Program-made: the position numbers and the translations under genes
Notes under the pieces: generated by a model
What the model saw: the letters and a program-made list of their open reading frames with translations, nothing else
Database searches by the model: none
What the model was told of the DNA's origin: nothing
In this document: positions 57,550 to 64,000 of the stretch, piece after piece
How the letters are laid out: each line of letters opens with the position of its first letter
Numbering within the stretch: the stretch's first letter is position 1
From: Ectopseudomonas mendocina
GTDB taxonomy: Bacteria > Pseudomonadota > Gammaproteobacteria > Pseudomonadales > Pseudomonadaceae
Length of the DNA: 64,000 nt
NCBI RefSeq assembly: GCF_016008875.1
Contig: NZ_JADTQG010000001.1
Location: 248,001-312,000, forward strand
Direction of reading: 5' to 3'

Positions 57550-57723
57550 AAAGCGCGCGTCGTAAATGGAAAAGTTTGCGTCGCACGAGTCGCGGCGCGG
57601 CTTTCAGGTGTCCGTTGCTTAATCGTTACGGTGGAATGAAATCAATACATCATATGGCTGGAACCGCTCGGACGATCAAGGGTCGGTAACTGGGAGGCTT
57701 CATCGACAAGGAGATAGATCGAC

Positions 57724-58275
57724 ATGAAACCCCTGATCCCCCTGGCATTCGCGCTGCTTGGCGCCACCAGTCTGCAGGCCAACGAGACGGTTACCGTGAC
57801 ACTGGAGCAGGCCACCGAGAAAGGTACTGGCGCAGCCGTCGGCACCGTGACCATCAGCCAGTCGGCCTACGGGCTGGTATTTACCCCTGACCTGCAGGGG
57901 CTGGAGCCTGGCGTTCACGGTTTCCACGTGCACACCGAGGCCAACTGCAATGCCGCGCAGGTGGACGGCAAGCAAACGCCGGCCGGTGCCGCAGGCGGGC
58001 ATTGGGACCCGCAGAACGCCGGTCGCCATGGTTTTCCCTGGGAAGACAACGCCCACCTGGGCGACTTGCCCGCACTGCTGGTGACCGAGGACGGTAAAGC
58101 CAGCCAGCCGGTGCTGGCGCCGCGGCTCAAGAGCCTGCAAGACCTGCACAATCGTTCGCTGATGATTCACGCTGGCGGCGACAACCACTCAGATCATCCC
58201 CAGCCCTTGGGCGGCGGCGGCGCGCGCGTGGCCTGTGGGGTGATCAAGGTGCCGACCAGCACCACGCCGATCTGA
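57724..58275 (+). CDS. sodC: Periplasmic Cu/Zn superoxide dismutase SodC
   Basis: A 183-residue enzyme with a signal peptide ([19 protein letters not shown]). Copper/zinc ligands are visible in [22 protein letters not shown] and [14 protein letters not shown], and the disulfide cysteines in EANC and VACGVI. It removes superoxide in the periplasm. AAGGAGA precedes the ATG. It lies between the gcv promoter region and gcsR, divergent from the former. Confidence 0.96.
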   Translation: MKPLIPLAFALLGATSLQANETVTVTLEQATEKGTGAAVGTVTISQSAYGLVFTPDLQGLEPGVHGFHVHTEANCNAAQVDGKQTPAGAAGGHWDPQNAGRHGFPWEDNAHLGDLPALLVTEDGKASQPVLAPRLKSLQDLHNRSLMIHAGGDNHSDHPQPLGGGGARVACGVIKVPTSTTPI

Positions 58276-58323
58276 TCCGTCGTCACCCACCTGCACGCAA
58301 TGCTGGTCGGTGGATACAAGGCT

Positions 58324-58406
58324 TCGCGGACGAGTCCGCTCCCACAGGAATAACCGTGCCCGGCGCAGCGAGCGCTGACCTTCCGTGGGAGCGGACTTGT
58401 CCGCGA
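58324..58406. repeat. GGGAGCGGACTTGTCCGCGA-type repeat pair (copy 4)
   Basis: TCGCGGACGAGTCCGCTCCC and the facing GGGAGCGGACTTGTCCGCGA, about 40 bases apart, between the convergent sodC and gcsR. Confidence 0.87.
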
Positions 58407-58501
58407 TAAGGCGTTGGTTCGAGCGCTATGCGCGGCTGCATGATCAAGTGAAAATGCAGCGATCCTGCAAAACACGAGCGTTTTCTTAACTGACTGGCGC
58501 G

Positions 58502-60022
58502 TCAGTGTTTGCCCGGAATCCCATACTTGCGCAGGCGCTTGGCGATGGCGGTATGTGAGGTGCCCAGGCGCGCGGCCAGTTGGCGGCTGGAAGGGTGGCT
58601 GTCGTAGAGCTTTTTCAGCAGCGCTTTCTCGTATTCGTCCATGGCCTGTTCCAGGCTGGCGACTTCCCCTTCCACCTTCGGCGCCACTTCGGTGCCGGCG
58701 ATATCCAGGTCGTCCATCTCCACCCAGTTGCTGTCGCAGATGGCGGCAGCGCGGAAGATCACGTTCTGCAACTGGCGTACGTTGCCCGGCCAGCGCCCGG
58801 CCAGCAGCGCCGGGAAGGTGGTCGGCGCCAGGCGACAGGGCAGGCGCTGGATCTGCGCGCAGGCCTGGGCCATGAAGTGCTGGGCCAGCAGCAGGATGTC
58901 CTGGCCGCGCTCGCGCAGCGGCGGCACTTCCAGATTGAGCACGTTGAGGCGGTAGAACAGGTCTTCACGGAAGCTGCCTTCGGCCACCATCTGTTCCAGG
59001 TCGCGATGGGTGGCGCTGAGGATGCGTACATCCACCTTCACTTCGCGGTCGCCACCGACGCGGCGGAAGCTGCCATCGCTGAGAAAACGCAGCAGCTTGG
59101 CCTGCAGGTAGGGCGACATCTCGCCAATCTCGTCGAGAAACACCGTGCCCTGATTGGCCAACTCCAGCAGGCCGGGCTTGCCGCCGCGCTGGGCGCCGGT
59201 AAAGGCGCCGGGGGCATAGCCGAACAGCTCGCTCTCGGCCAGGTTTTCCGGCAGTGCGGCGCAGTTAAGCGCCAGGAACGGCGCGGTGCGGCGCACGCTG
59301 ACGGTATGACAGGCACGTGCCACCAGCTCCTTGCCTGTACCGGTTTCACCGTGGATCAGTAGCGGTGCGTCGAGCGATGCCACGCGTAGGGCACGGGCCT
59401 TGAGCGCGCGAATCGGCGCCGATTCGCCGAGCAGCGAATCGAAGCCCTCGGCATGGTCGTGATGCAATGCGGCCAGGCGCTGGCCCATGCGGCTTGGAGC
59501 GTAGAGCGTGAGCAAGCCACCGGTCAGGCGCCCGTCTTCGGTGATCGGCTGGGCGTCGAGCAGCAGTGGCTGGCCGGCGAAATTCACCTCGCGCAGCGGC
59601 TGATGAAAACCGGCGGTGAGCAGCGAGCGTTGCAGCGCGTCGTCGGAGAACAGCGCGGCGATGCTCAGCCCCTCGGGCGGGCGCTCGCAGATGTCGATCA
59701 GCGCCGGGTTGGCCAGCAGCACGGTGGCGCGATCATCCACTGCTAGCACCGGGTCGGGCATGGCCGCCAGCAGGGCGTCGAGCTGCAGGCGGCGGCGCTG
59801 ACCGGGAAGAATGTCCACCACCTCCACGCTCTGCACGCCGTGCACCTGCAGCAGCGCGCCGCGCAGCTCCTCGAGCACCTCGGCGCTCAGGGTCGGCGCG
59901 TCGATATAGACGTTTGGCGGTACCATCTCCACCGCATCGAGGTTCAGATTACGCCCGCCGAGCAGCGCCAGGACTTCCTGGGTGATGCCGACGCGGTCGA
60001 TGAAGCTGACGTGGATGCGCAT
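58502..60022 (-). CDS. gcsR: TyrR-type enhancer-binding protein GcsR
   Basis: A 506-residue regulator: ACT domain (about 1-70), PAS (about 75-175), AAA+ with Walker A GETGTGKE at 225-232, an intact GAFTGA loop at 272-277 and Walker B TVFLDEIG near 295, then a TyrR-like HTH ([20 protein letters not shown]). GAFTGA means it can contact sigma-54, unlike E. coli TyrR. It matches GcsR (PA2449), which activates glycine catabolism on glycine. The operon promoter at 57453 is of the right type. It is separated from that operon by sodC. Confidence 0.9.
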   Translation of the reverse strand: MRIHVSFIDRVGITQEVLALLGGRNLNLDAVEMVPPNVYIDAPTLSAEVLEELRGALLQVHGVQSVEVVDILPGQRRRLQLDALLAAMPDPVLAVDDRATVLLANPALIDICERPPEGLSIAALFSDDALQRSLLTAGFHQPLREVNFAGQPLLLDAQPITEDGRLTGGLLTLYAPSRMGQRLAALHHDHAEGFDSLLGESAPIRALKARALRVASLDAPLLIHGETGTGKELVARACHTVSVRRTAPFLALNCAALPENLAESELFGYAPGAFTGAQRGGKPGLLELANQGTVFLDEIGEMSPYLQAKLLRFLSDGSFRRVGGDREVKVDVRILSATHRDLEQMVAEGSFREDLFYRLNVLNLEVPPLRERGQDILLLAQHFMAQACAQIQRLPCRLAPTTFPALLAGRWPGNVRQLQNVIFRAAAICDSNWVEMDDLDIAGTEVAPKVEGEVASLEQAMDEYEKALLKKLYDSHPSSRQLAARLGTSHTAIAKRLRKYGIPGKH

Positions 60023-60095
60023 AGATGAAGGTCGAAATGGGCGAACAGGCCGCGATTATGCCTGCTCTGCCGCGCATGAGGAAAAGGGCAACACC

Positions 60096-60293
60096 GTGAG
60101 TACAGAAAAACCGAGCCGCGCCGATTATCACCGTGAGCACCAGGCTCGCGCCGAAGCCGAGGCCCAGCGCCTGTTGGCGCGCAAGGCCGAGCTGCAGGGG
60201 CGCTGGCTACCCTGGGTGGCGCAGGAGTTGTACCAGCTCAGCCCGCCGGAGTTCGCCAACATGGTGCGGCGCGAGTTGCAGCGCCTGGCGTAG
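60096..60293 (+). CDS. Small conserved hypothetical protein
   Basis: A 65-residue acidic-basic helical protein (SRADYHREHQARAEAEAQRLL, then LQGRWLPWVAQELYQLSPPEFANMVRREL). GTG at 60096 has a strong GAGGAAAAGGG site upstream. It looks like a conserved cytosolic Pseudomonas protein of unknown role. Its stop codon TAG is part of a GTAGCCCGGATG repeat half (60289-60312), so the repeat insertion defines the end. Confidence 0.75.
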   Translation: MSTEKPSRADYHREHQARAEAEAQRLLARKAELQGRWLPWVAQELYQLSPPEFANMVRRELQRLA

Positions 60294-60312
60294 CCCGGAT
60301 GCAATCCGCGGA
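60289..60312. repeat. Single GTAGCCCGGATG-type REP half (copy 8)
   Basis: CGTAGCCCGGATGCAATCCG followed by CGG. The TAG of the small gene at 60096 is the TAG of this repeat. No second half is found. Confidence 0.75.
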
Positions 60313-60335
60313 CTGCTTGGAATATGCCAAAGCGA

Positions 60336-60394
60336 TCGCGGCTGAAGCCCCTCACACAGATGCGGGAAACTTGTGGGAGGGGCTTCAGCCGCGA
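60336..60394. repeat. TCGCGGCTGAAGCCCC-type palindromic repeat
   Basis: TCGCGGCTGAAGCCCCTCAC and the facing GGGAGGGGCTTCAGCCGCGA. It is a further repeat type, seen only once in the window, just before the end of endA. Confidence 0.8.
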
Positions 60395-60396
60395 CC

Positions 60397-61095
60397 CTAC
60401 GCACGCTTGCGCGCGCAGCGGCTCATATCCACCTTGCCCACATAGGGGTTGCCCCAGCCCATCACGCAGGCGACCTGCTGGTTGCGCTGCTGCTCCCAGA
60501 CCTTGGGCGGGTAGGCCTTGCTCCAGGCTTCATAGAGTTGCCGGTCCTGTTTCGACAGGCGCAGCTTGTAACGGTCGGACATGTAGAAATAGGTGCGCGC
60601 GATCATCCCGCGAATGGCCGGACGCGGCATCACCTTGCGCGCCTTGAAGTCCACCACCGTCTCGCAACGCCCGTACTGATGCGGCTTCTGCGGAAGCCAG
60701 GCGAAGTTGTAGTTGCTGCGATCGCCGTTCACTTCGCCGATGCTCGGCACCAGGTTGTGCAGGTCGGCCTCGGCTTTGCGGAACTGCACGTCGTTGGCTG
60801 CGCAGTTCTTGCGACCGCCTTTCTGCCAGCACTGGCGCTGATGGCCGATCACCCAGGCCGGGACGATATGTTCCCACTCGATGCGCTGGGCGCGGTTGGC
60901 ATTCTTGCGCGGTGTGTAGCCACAGGAACGCAGGTCGACCCGATTGCCGCTGTACTTGCAGCCGCAATAGAACTCTGTGGATTGCTGCGCATACAGCGGC
61001 CAGGCCAGGCGCTTGGCCTCGGCGAAAGTGGCGGGTGCGGCGTGCAGGGAAAGGGCTGTGAAACAGCAGAGCAGGGGCAGTAGACGTCGAATCAT
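60397..61095 (-). CDS. endA: Periplasmic endonuclease I
   Basis: A 232-residue nuclease with a signal peptide (MIRRLLPLLCCFTALSLHA). The catalytic region RIEWEHIVPAWVIGHQRQCW and DVQFRKAEADLHNLVPSIGEVNGDRSN match EndA/Vvn-type nucleases, and several cysteines in the mature part suggest disulfides. It degrades DNA non-specifically in the periplasm. The start is at 61095. Confidence 0.93.
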   Translation of the reverse strand: MIRRLLPLLCCFTALSLHAAPATFAEAKRLAWPLYAQQSTEFYCGCKYSGNRVDLRSCGYTPRKNANRAQRIEWEHIVPAWVIGHQRQCWQKGGRKNCAANDVQFRKAEADLHNLVPSIGEVNGDRSNYNFAWLPQKPHQYGRCETVVDFKARKVMPRPAIRGMIARTYFYMSDRYKLRLSKQDRQLYEAWSKAYPPKVWEQQRNQQVACVMGWGNPYVGKVDMSRCARKRA

Positions 61096-61604
61096 GGGGC
61101 GGCAGAGTAGCCGTCACCGCTGTCAATGTGAAGATGGAAAATTGATGTTTTTCAAAGGCTTATATGGTGGCAATGCGCCCTCCTCTGGCGAGGAGGGCAC
61201 CACGCATCAATCGTTGCTGGAGGCCGATGCGGTGATGGTCTGCACGCTGTAGCCACGGTCGCGGCTGAACTGCGGCATCAGTGATGCCGACCAGTATGCC
61301 CAGCAGGTTGAGGGTCGGTATTTCGTTATTCCGGCGAAGGCGGGAGCCCGGCAGATGCCGGCAATTGCGGGGCAGCGCCACTCAGCGATGGCCCGCATAC
61401 GCGTAATGCTGTTCACATAAGAAACGGTCGAGCGCGATTAGTCACCTCGCCCCTCCGGGGAGAGGGTTAGGTAGAGGGGAAACTGGCAGTTTCGCGGGGT
61501 TTCGGCCCTCTCCCCGACCCCTCCCCCATAAATGGTAGAGGGAGTCAATGCCTGCGACCTTAAGTGAACAGCATTACCGCATACGCGGGCTTTTCAGGCG
61601 TTCC
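61096..61604. other. 509-base intergenic region with repeat-like and decayed sequence
   Basis: No intact gene. A GGCGAAGGCGGGAGCCCGGCAGATGCCGGC stretch (61335-61364) forms hairpins, and CTCTCCCC-type inverted repeats (61450-61545, CCCTCCGGGGAGAGGG against CCCTCTCCCCGACCCC) resemble a small repeat unit. On the minus strand, 61205-61330 reads as coding-like text ending GYSVQTITASASSND, which may be the remnant of a lost gene. Confidence 0.4.
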
Positions 61605-62735
61605 TCAACTGAATCTCGGCAAGCGCTGATCCTGCTCGCCGTCCTCTGTCTCGGCCTGCTGCGGCAGACCGGCGACCTTGATGACCGGCATCCGCTCGCC
61701 CACCAGGCGCAGGTCGCGACGGGGCAGGGCGAAGCGCACATCCAGCTCGCGCAGGGCGTCGAGCAGCTGCAGATTGATCTCCTGCTGAATATCCATGTAC
61801 TGGTTGTAGTCCGAGCTCTGCACGATATACACCACCTCGAAGGTCAGCTGGCTTTCGTCGAAACCGAGAAAGTGTGCGCGGTCGAATCTGGCCTTGGGCG
61901 TGGCGCGGATGATGTCGCCGACGCGCTCGGCCACCTGGCGAACCTTGTCGCTCGGCGTGTCGTAGTTGACGCCGAACTTGAAGACGATACGGCGGGTATT
62001 CATGCGCTTGTAGTTATGCACGATCTGCCGCAGCAGGTCGGCGTTGGCACACACCACCTGCTCGCCGCTGAGGCTGCGGATGCGCGTGGTCTTCAGGCCG
62101 ATATGCTCGATGGTCCCGGCCACCTCGCCGAACACCACGAAGTCGCCGATCTCGAAGGGCTTGTCGACACCGATCGACAGTGAGGCGAACACATCGCTGA
62201 GCACCGTCTGCACCGCCAGTGCCACGGCGATACCGCCGACACCCAGGCTGGCCACCAGCGCGGTGATATCCACGCCGAGATTGGCCAGGATCGACAGCAG
62301 CATCACCGACCACACCACGATCAGGATCATGATGCTGATGATGGTGGTCATCACCGGGTTGTAGCTGCCGCTCTTCTTCATCACCAGGCTGCGTGACCAC
62401 AGACGTACGCCGGTATCGACCCACAGCGCCACCTGCAAGGCCAGAGCGACGAACCAGGTATGGCTCAGCGCGCTCTGCCAGCTGCCGGGCAGCTCCGGCA
62501 GGCGCAAGGCCAGCAACAGGGAAAAGGCCAGCAGCAACACGCGGCTGGTACGGCCGATCACAACCGCCACGAAGTGCGGCCAACTGCCGTCCTGATCCTT
62601 CGACCAGGCCATCAGCCGCTTGTGCAGCGTGCCGACCACCGCACGCAACACGCTGTAGATTAGCGCCGTAGCGACCACAACAATCGCAATGTTGAGCCAG
62701 AGATCGCGGTCAAGCCAGATGTTCCACTGTTCCAT
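61605..62735 (-). CDS. MscS-family mechanosensitive channel
   Basis: A 376-residue inner-membrane protein. Four hydrophobic segments lie before residue ~170; the pore helix reads ITALVASLGVGGIAVALAVQTVLSD near 155-180, followed by the beta domain (FEIGDFVVFGEVAGTIEHIGLKTTRIRS). It releases solutes under osmotic down-shock, or could be a related YbdG-like channel. The ATG at 62735 has GGAGG nine bases upstream; a TTG two codons earlier is an alternative. Confidence 0.92.
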   Translation of the reverse strand: MEQWNIWLDRDLWLNIAIVVVATALIYSVLRAVVGTLHKRLMAWSKDQDGSWPHFVAVVIGRTSRVLLLAFSLLLALRLPELPGSWQSALSHTWFVALALQVALWVDTGVRLWSRSLVMKKSGSYNPVMTTIISIMILIVVWSVMLLSILANLGVDITALVASLGVGGIAVALAVQTVLSDVFASLSIGVDKPFEIGDFVVFGEVAGTIEHIGLKTTRIRSLSGEQVVCANADLLRQIVHNYKRMNTRRIVFKFGVNYDTPSDKVRQVAERVGDIIRATPKARFDRAHFLGFDESQLTFEVVYIVQSSDYNQYMDIQQEINLQLLDALRELDVRFALPRRDLRLVGERMPVIKVAGLPQQAETEDGEQDQRLPRFS

Positions 62736-62947
62736 CGCCAAGGGCCTCCAGAAGGGACGTATAGGTTTCTGGTGGTGTTGAGGAGCAGAAGTTCCGGGGA
62801 AAGGGCGAGTGGTCCCGGTTTTGGCGCGCCGGGTGAGGCGGCCTTAGCCTGGGCGGCCCTTTTCAAAAAGCGTAGAGCCGGGCATCACGCTGCCTGGATT
62901 TGCCCGAGCTAACAGCGCAAGAAGGCACGGCCTCTTCGTGTCTACGA

Positions 62948-63253
62948 TTACTCGATCGGTTTGTTCGCCTGGTAGATGTCATGCGGGAGCATGAGGGTAT
63001 CGACAGCAGCGTCCACAGGCAGTGAAAAGATCGTCAGTACTGGGCAAACGACCGATAACCAGCACCAGACCGTGGCTGGAAAGTAGCCGCGATTGACTTC
63101 GTCAGAACCGAACAGCACGCCGAAGTCGTACGCGGTGCCTGTGTAGTAATCGGGTCCGTAATAACTGCCATTTCGCCCGAACAGCGTGCCGCAACCCGCG
63201 AGCGCACCCACCAGAACGGCCAGCGCGAAGATTCGATAGAGACGTTTGAGCAT
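62948..63253 (-). CDS. YceK/YidQ-family lipoprotein
   Basis: A 101-residue lipoprotein. The lipobox LAGC puts the lipidated Cys at residue 21; the mature part (YYTGTAYDFGVLFG, then LSVVCPVLTIFSLPVDAAVDTLMLPHD) matches the DUF1375/YceK family. The segment LPVDAAVDTLMLPHDIY is the conserved end. It should sit at the outer or inner membrane; function unknown. The start at 63253 is used because an open frame extends 17 codons upstream without a ribosome site. Confidence 0.82.
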   Translation of the reverse strand: MLKRLYRIFALAVLVGALAGCGTLFGRNGSYYGPDYYTGTAYDFGVLFGSDEVNRGYFPATVWCWLSVVCPVLTIFSLPVDAAVDTLMLPHDIYQANKPIE

Positions 63254-63378
63254 GGGACATCCTTTCCGACAGAGGCCACCCTGGCCGCGTCGCAGGGTAC
63301 GCACCTCAGCGTCACGTCACAACTTCAGTTGAGCACCTCAAGGTGAAGGATGTGGAGAGGTTCACCCGGCAGAAACGA

Positions 63379-63408
63379 AAAAGCCCCGTCAGTGATGACG
63401 GGGCTTTT
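63379..63408 (-). terminator. Terminator of tRNA-Gly
   Basis: AAAAGCCCCGTC / GACGGGGCTTTT stem. Read on the minus strand it follows the tRNA by 11 bases and ends in a T run. Confidence 0.85.
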
Positions 63409-63419
63409 GCTTGGCTGTC

Positions 63420-63493
63420 TGGAGCGGGTGATGGGAATCGAACCCACGGCTCTAGCTTGGGAAGCTAGGGTATTACCATTATACGACACCCGC
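63420..63493 (-). tRNA. tRNA-Gly (anticodon CCC)
   Basis: A 74-base tRNA with encoded CCA on the minus strand; acceptor arms GCGGGTG and CACCCGC pair, the anticodon loop is TTCCCAA, giving CCC, and the T loop is TTCGAAT. A TATAAA -10 element lies at 63504-63509 on the minus strand. Confidence 0.96.
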
Positions 63494-63578
63494 AGCGGGT
63501 GCCTTTATACCGGAACCTGCGGCGGAAATGAAGCGCGGAGCAGAACGACAGGTACATTCGATCCGCGCTTGAGGCAGA

Positions 63579-64000
63579 TCATACCGCGATGGCCTGCAGT
63601 TCCTGCAGCTCGCCCCGGTTGGGCAGTTGCAGACGTTTGCCGGGGGCGCTGAAGAAGTCCAGCAGGACGCGTTGGGTCTGCAGCCACGCGGCCTTGTGTT
63701 CCATGTCGAGGAAGTGGCCAGCGTCGTCGATCACGGCGAATTGGGCATGGTCGATGTGCTGGGCGAACAGGCAGGCGTCTTCCACCGAGGTGTATTCGTC
63801 GCGGTCGCCGTTGACGAACAGCAGCGGAATGTCGATGGCCTGCAGGCATTCCATGCGGCAATGCGCCTCCATGTTCAGCACTTGCTTGATGTGTGCGTAC
63901 ATCTGCCGGTATTCGTGCTCGTCCAGGGTGCTGACGTGCTTGTGGTTGAAGCGCTTGAACAGTGACGGCAAGTGTTTGCCGATGGTGCTGTTGACCAGCA
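63579..64000 (-). CDS. phaG: (R)-3-hydroxyacyl-ACP thioesterase/CoA transferase PhaG, 3' part
   Basis: The C-terminal ~140 residues of an alpha/beta-hydrolase; the 5' end is beyond the window. TIGKHLPSLFKRFNHKHVST, LLFVNGDRDEYTSVEDACLF and DDAGHFLDMEHKAAW closely match P. putida PhaG, which links fatty acid synthesis to medium-chain PHA; it is related to RhlA. The DRDEY Asp and GHF His of the triad are present; the nucleophile lies outside the window. It suggests PHA formation from non-lipid carbon such as gluconate. Confidence 0.85.
   Translation of the reverse strand, partial: LVNSTIGKHLPSLFKRFNHKHVSTLDEHEYRQMYAHIKQVLNMEAHCRMECLQAIDIPLLFVNGDRDEYTSVEDACLFAQHIDHAQFAVIDDAGHFLDMEHKAAWLQTQRVLLDFFSAPGKRLQLPNRGELQELQAIAV

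Noticed and set aside
57394..57723. A glycine riboswitch in front of gcvH
   Set aside because: The leader is only ~50 bases from the inferred start site and no tandem aptamer pattern is seen; the RpoN/GcsR elements explain control.

Overview
The window is high-GC DNA from a Pseudomonas chromosome. Protein matches, as I recall them, are consistently to Pseudomonas families, and several blocks keep the gene order I remember from P. aeruginosa: queC/tRNA-Lys/nadA, finR/fpr, gap/edd, rdgC to prc, and the gcvH2 operon with gcsR. The scattered short palindromic repeats (GTAGCCCGGATG, GGGAGCGGACTTGTCCGCGA and GTAGGGCGGGTG types) fit the P. mendocina / P. alcaligenes / P. oleovorans side of the genus, but the species is an inference. 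Nearly all of it reads as ordinary core genome. I see no prophage, CRISPR array, rRNA operon or intact insertion sequence.

Layout. 0-3 kb: 3' end of queC, tRNA-Lys(TTT), nadA and a LOG-family gene. 3-9 kb: small secreted and ribbon-helix-helix-like proteins, a DTW tRNA-modifying enzyme, an EamA exporter, the erdR response regulator, and the divergent finR/fpr pair. 8.6-15 kb: a LysR-hydrolase-cyclophilin operon, azoR, two drug/metabolite transporters (the second is RarD), a RibD-like reductase and a CigR-like protein. 15-20 kb: DEAD-box helicase, ABC exporter, membrane hydrolase. 19.8-24 kb: arfB and mgsA meeting at a MITE-like element, then gap and edd divergent over two HexR boxes. 24-33.5 kb: rdgC, tRNA-Val, tRNA-Asp, a Mip-like lipoprotein, a small overlapping gene trio, an EAL/GGDEF protein, prc and a quinone reductase. 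33.6-36 kb: ahpC and ahpF. 36-38 kb: ureidoglycine aminohydrolase with a LysR gene. 37.9-44.2 kb: a GntR/UTRA regulator divergent from a seven-step cassette (binding protein, cytoplasmic phosphodiesterase-like enzyme, two permeases, ATPase, HAD phosphatase). 44.3-46 kb: YCII, DUF899 and SnoaL-like trio. 46-51 kb: Sel1 lipoprotein, M14 peptidase, OprD porin, a CHMI-family protein, soxR with its box and an FMN reductase. 51.1-60 kb: a repeat cluster, then gcvT, glyA, gcvP, gcvH, sodC and gcsR. 60-64 kb: endA, an MscS-family channel, a small lipoprotein, tRNA-Gly(CCC) and the 3' part of phaG.

How the genes work together. The clearest functional units are (i) glycine catabolism: GcvH-GcvP-GlyA-GcvT behind a near-consensus sigma-54 promoter, with the likely activator GcsR nearby; (ii) Entner-Doudoroff/central carbon: gap and edd under HexR; (iii) oxidative stress: fpr/FinR, ahpCF, SoxR with an FMN reductase, and SodC; (iv) a coupled import-and-hydrolysis cassette that probably handles an organophosphate or phosphonate. 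The last has no substrate I can name and is the best candidate here for an undescribed system.
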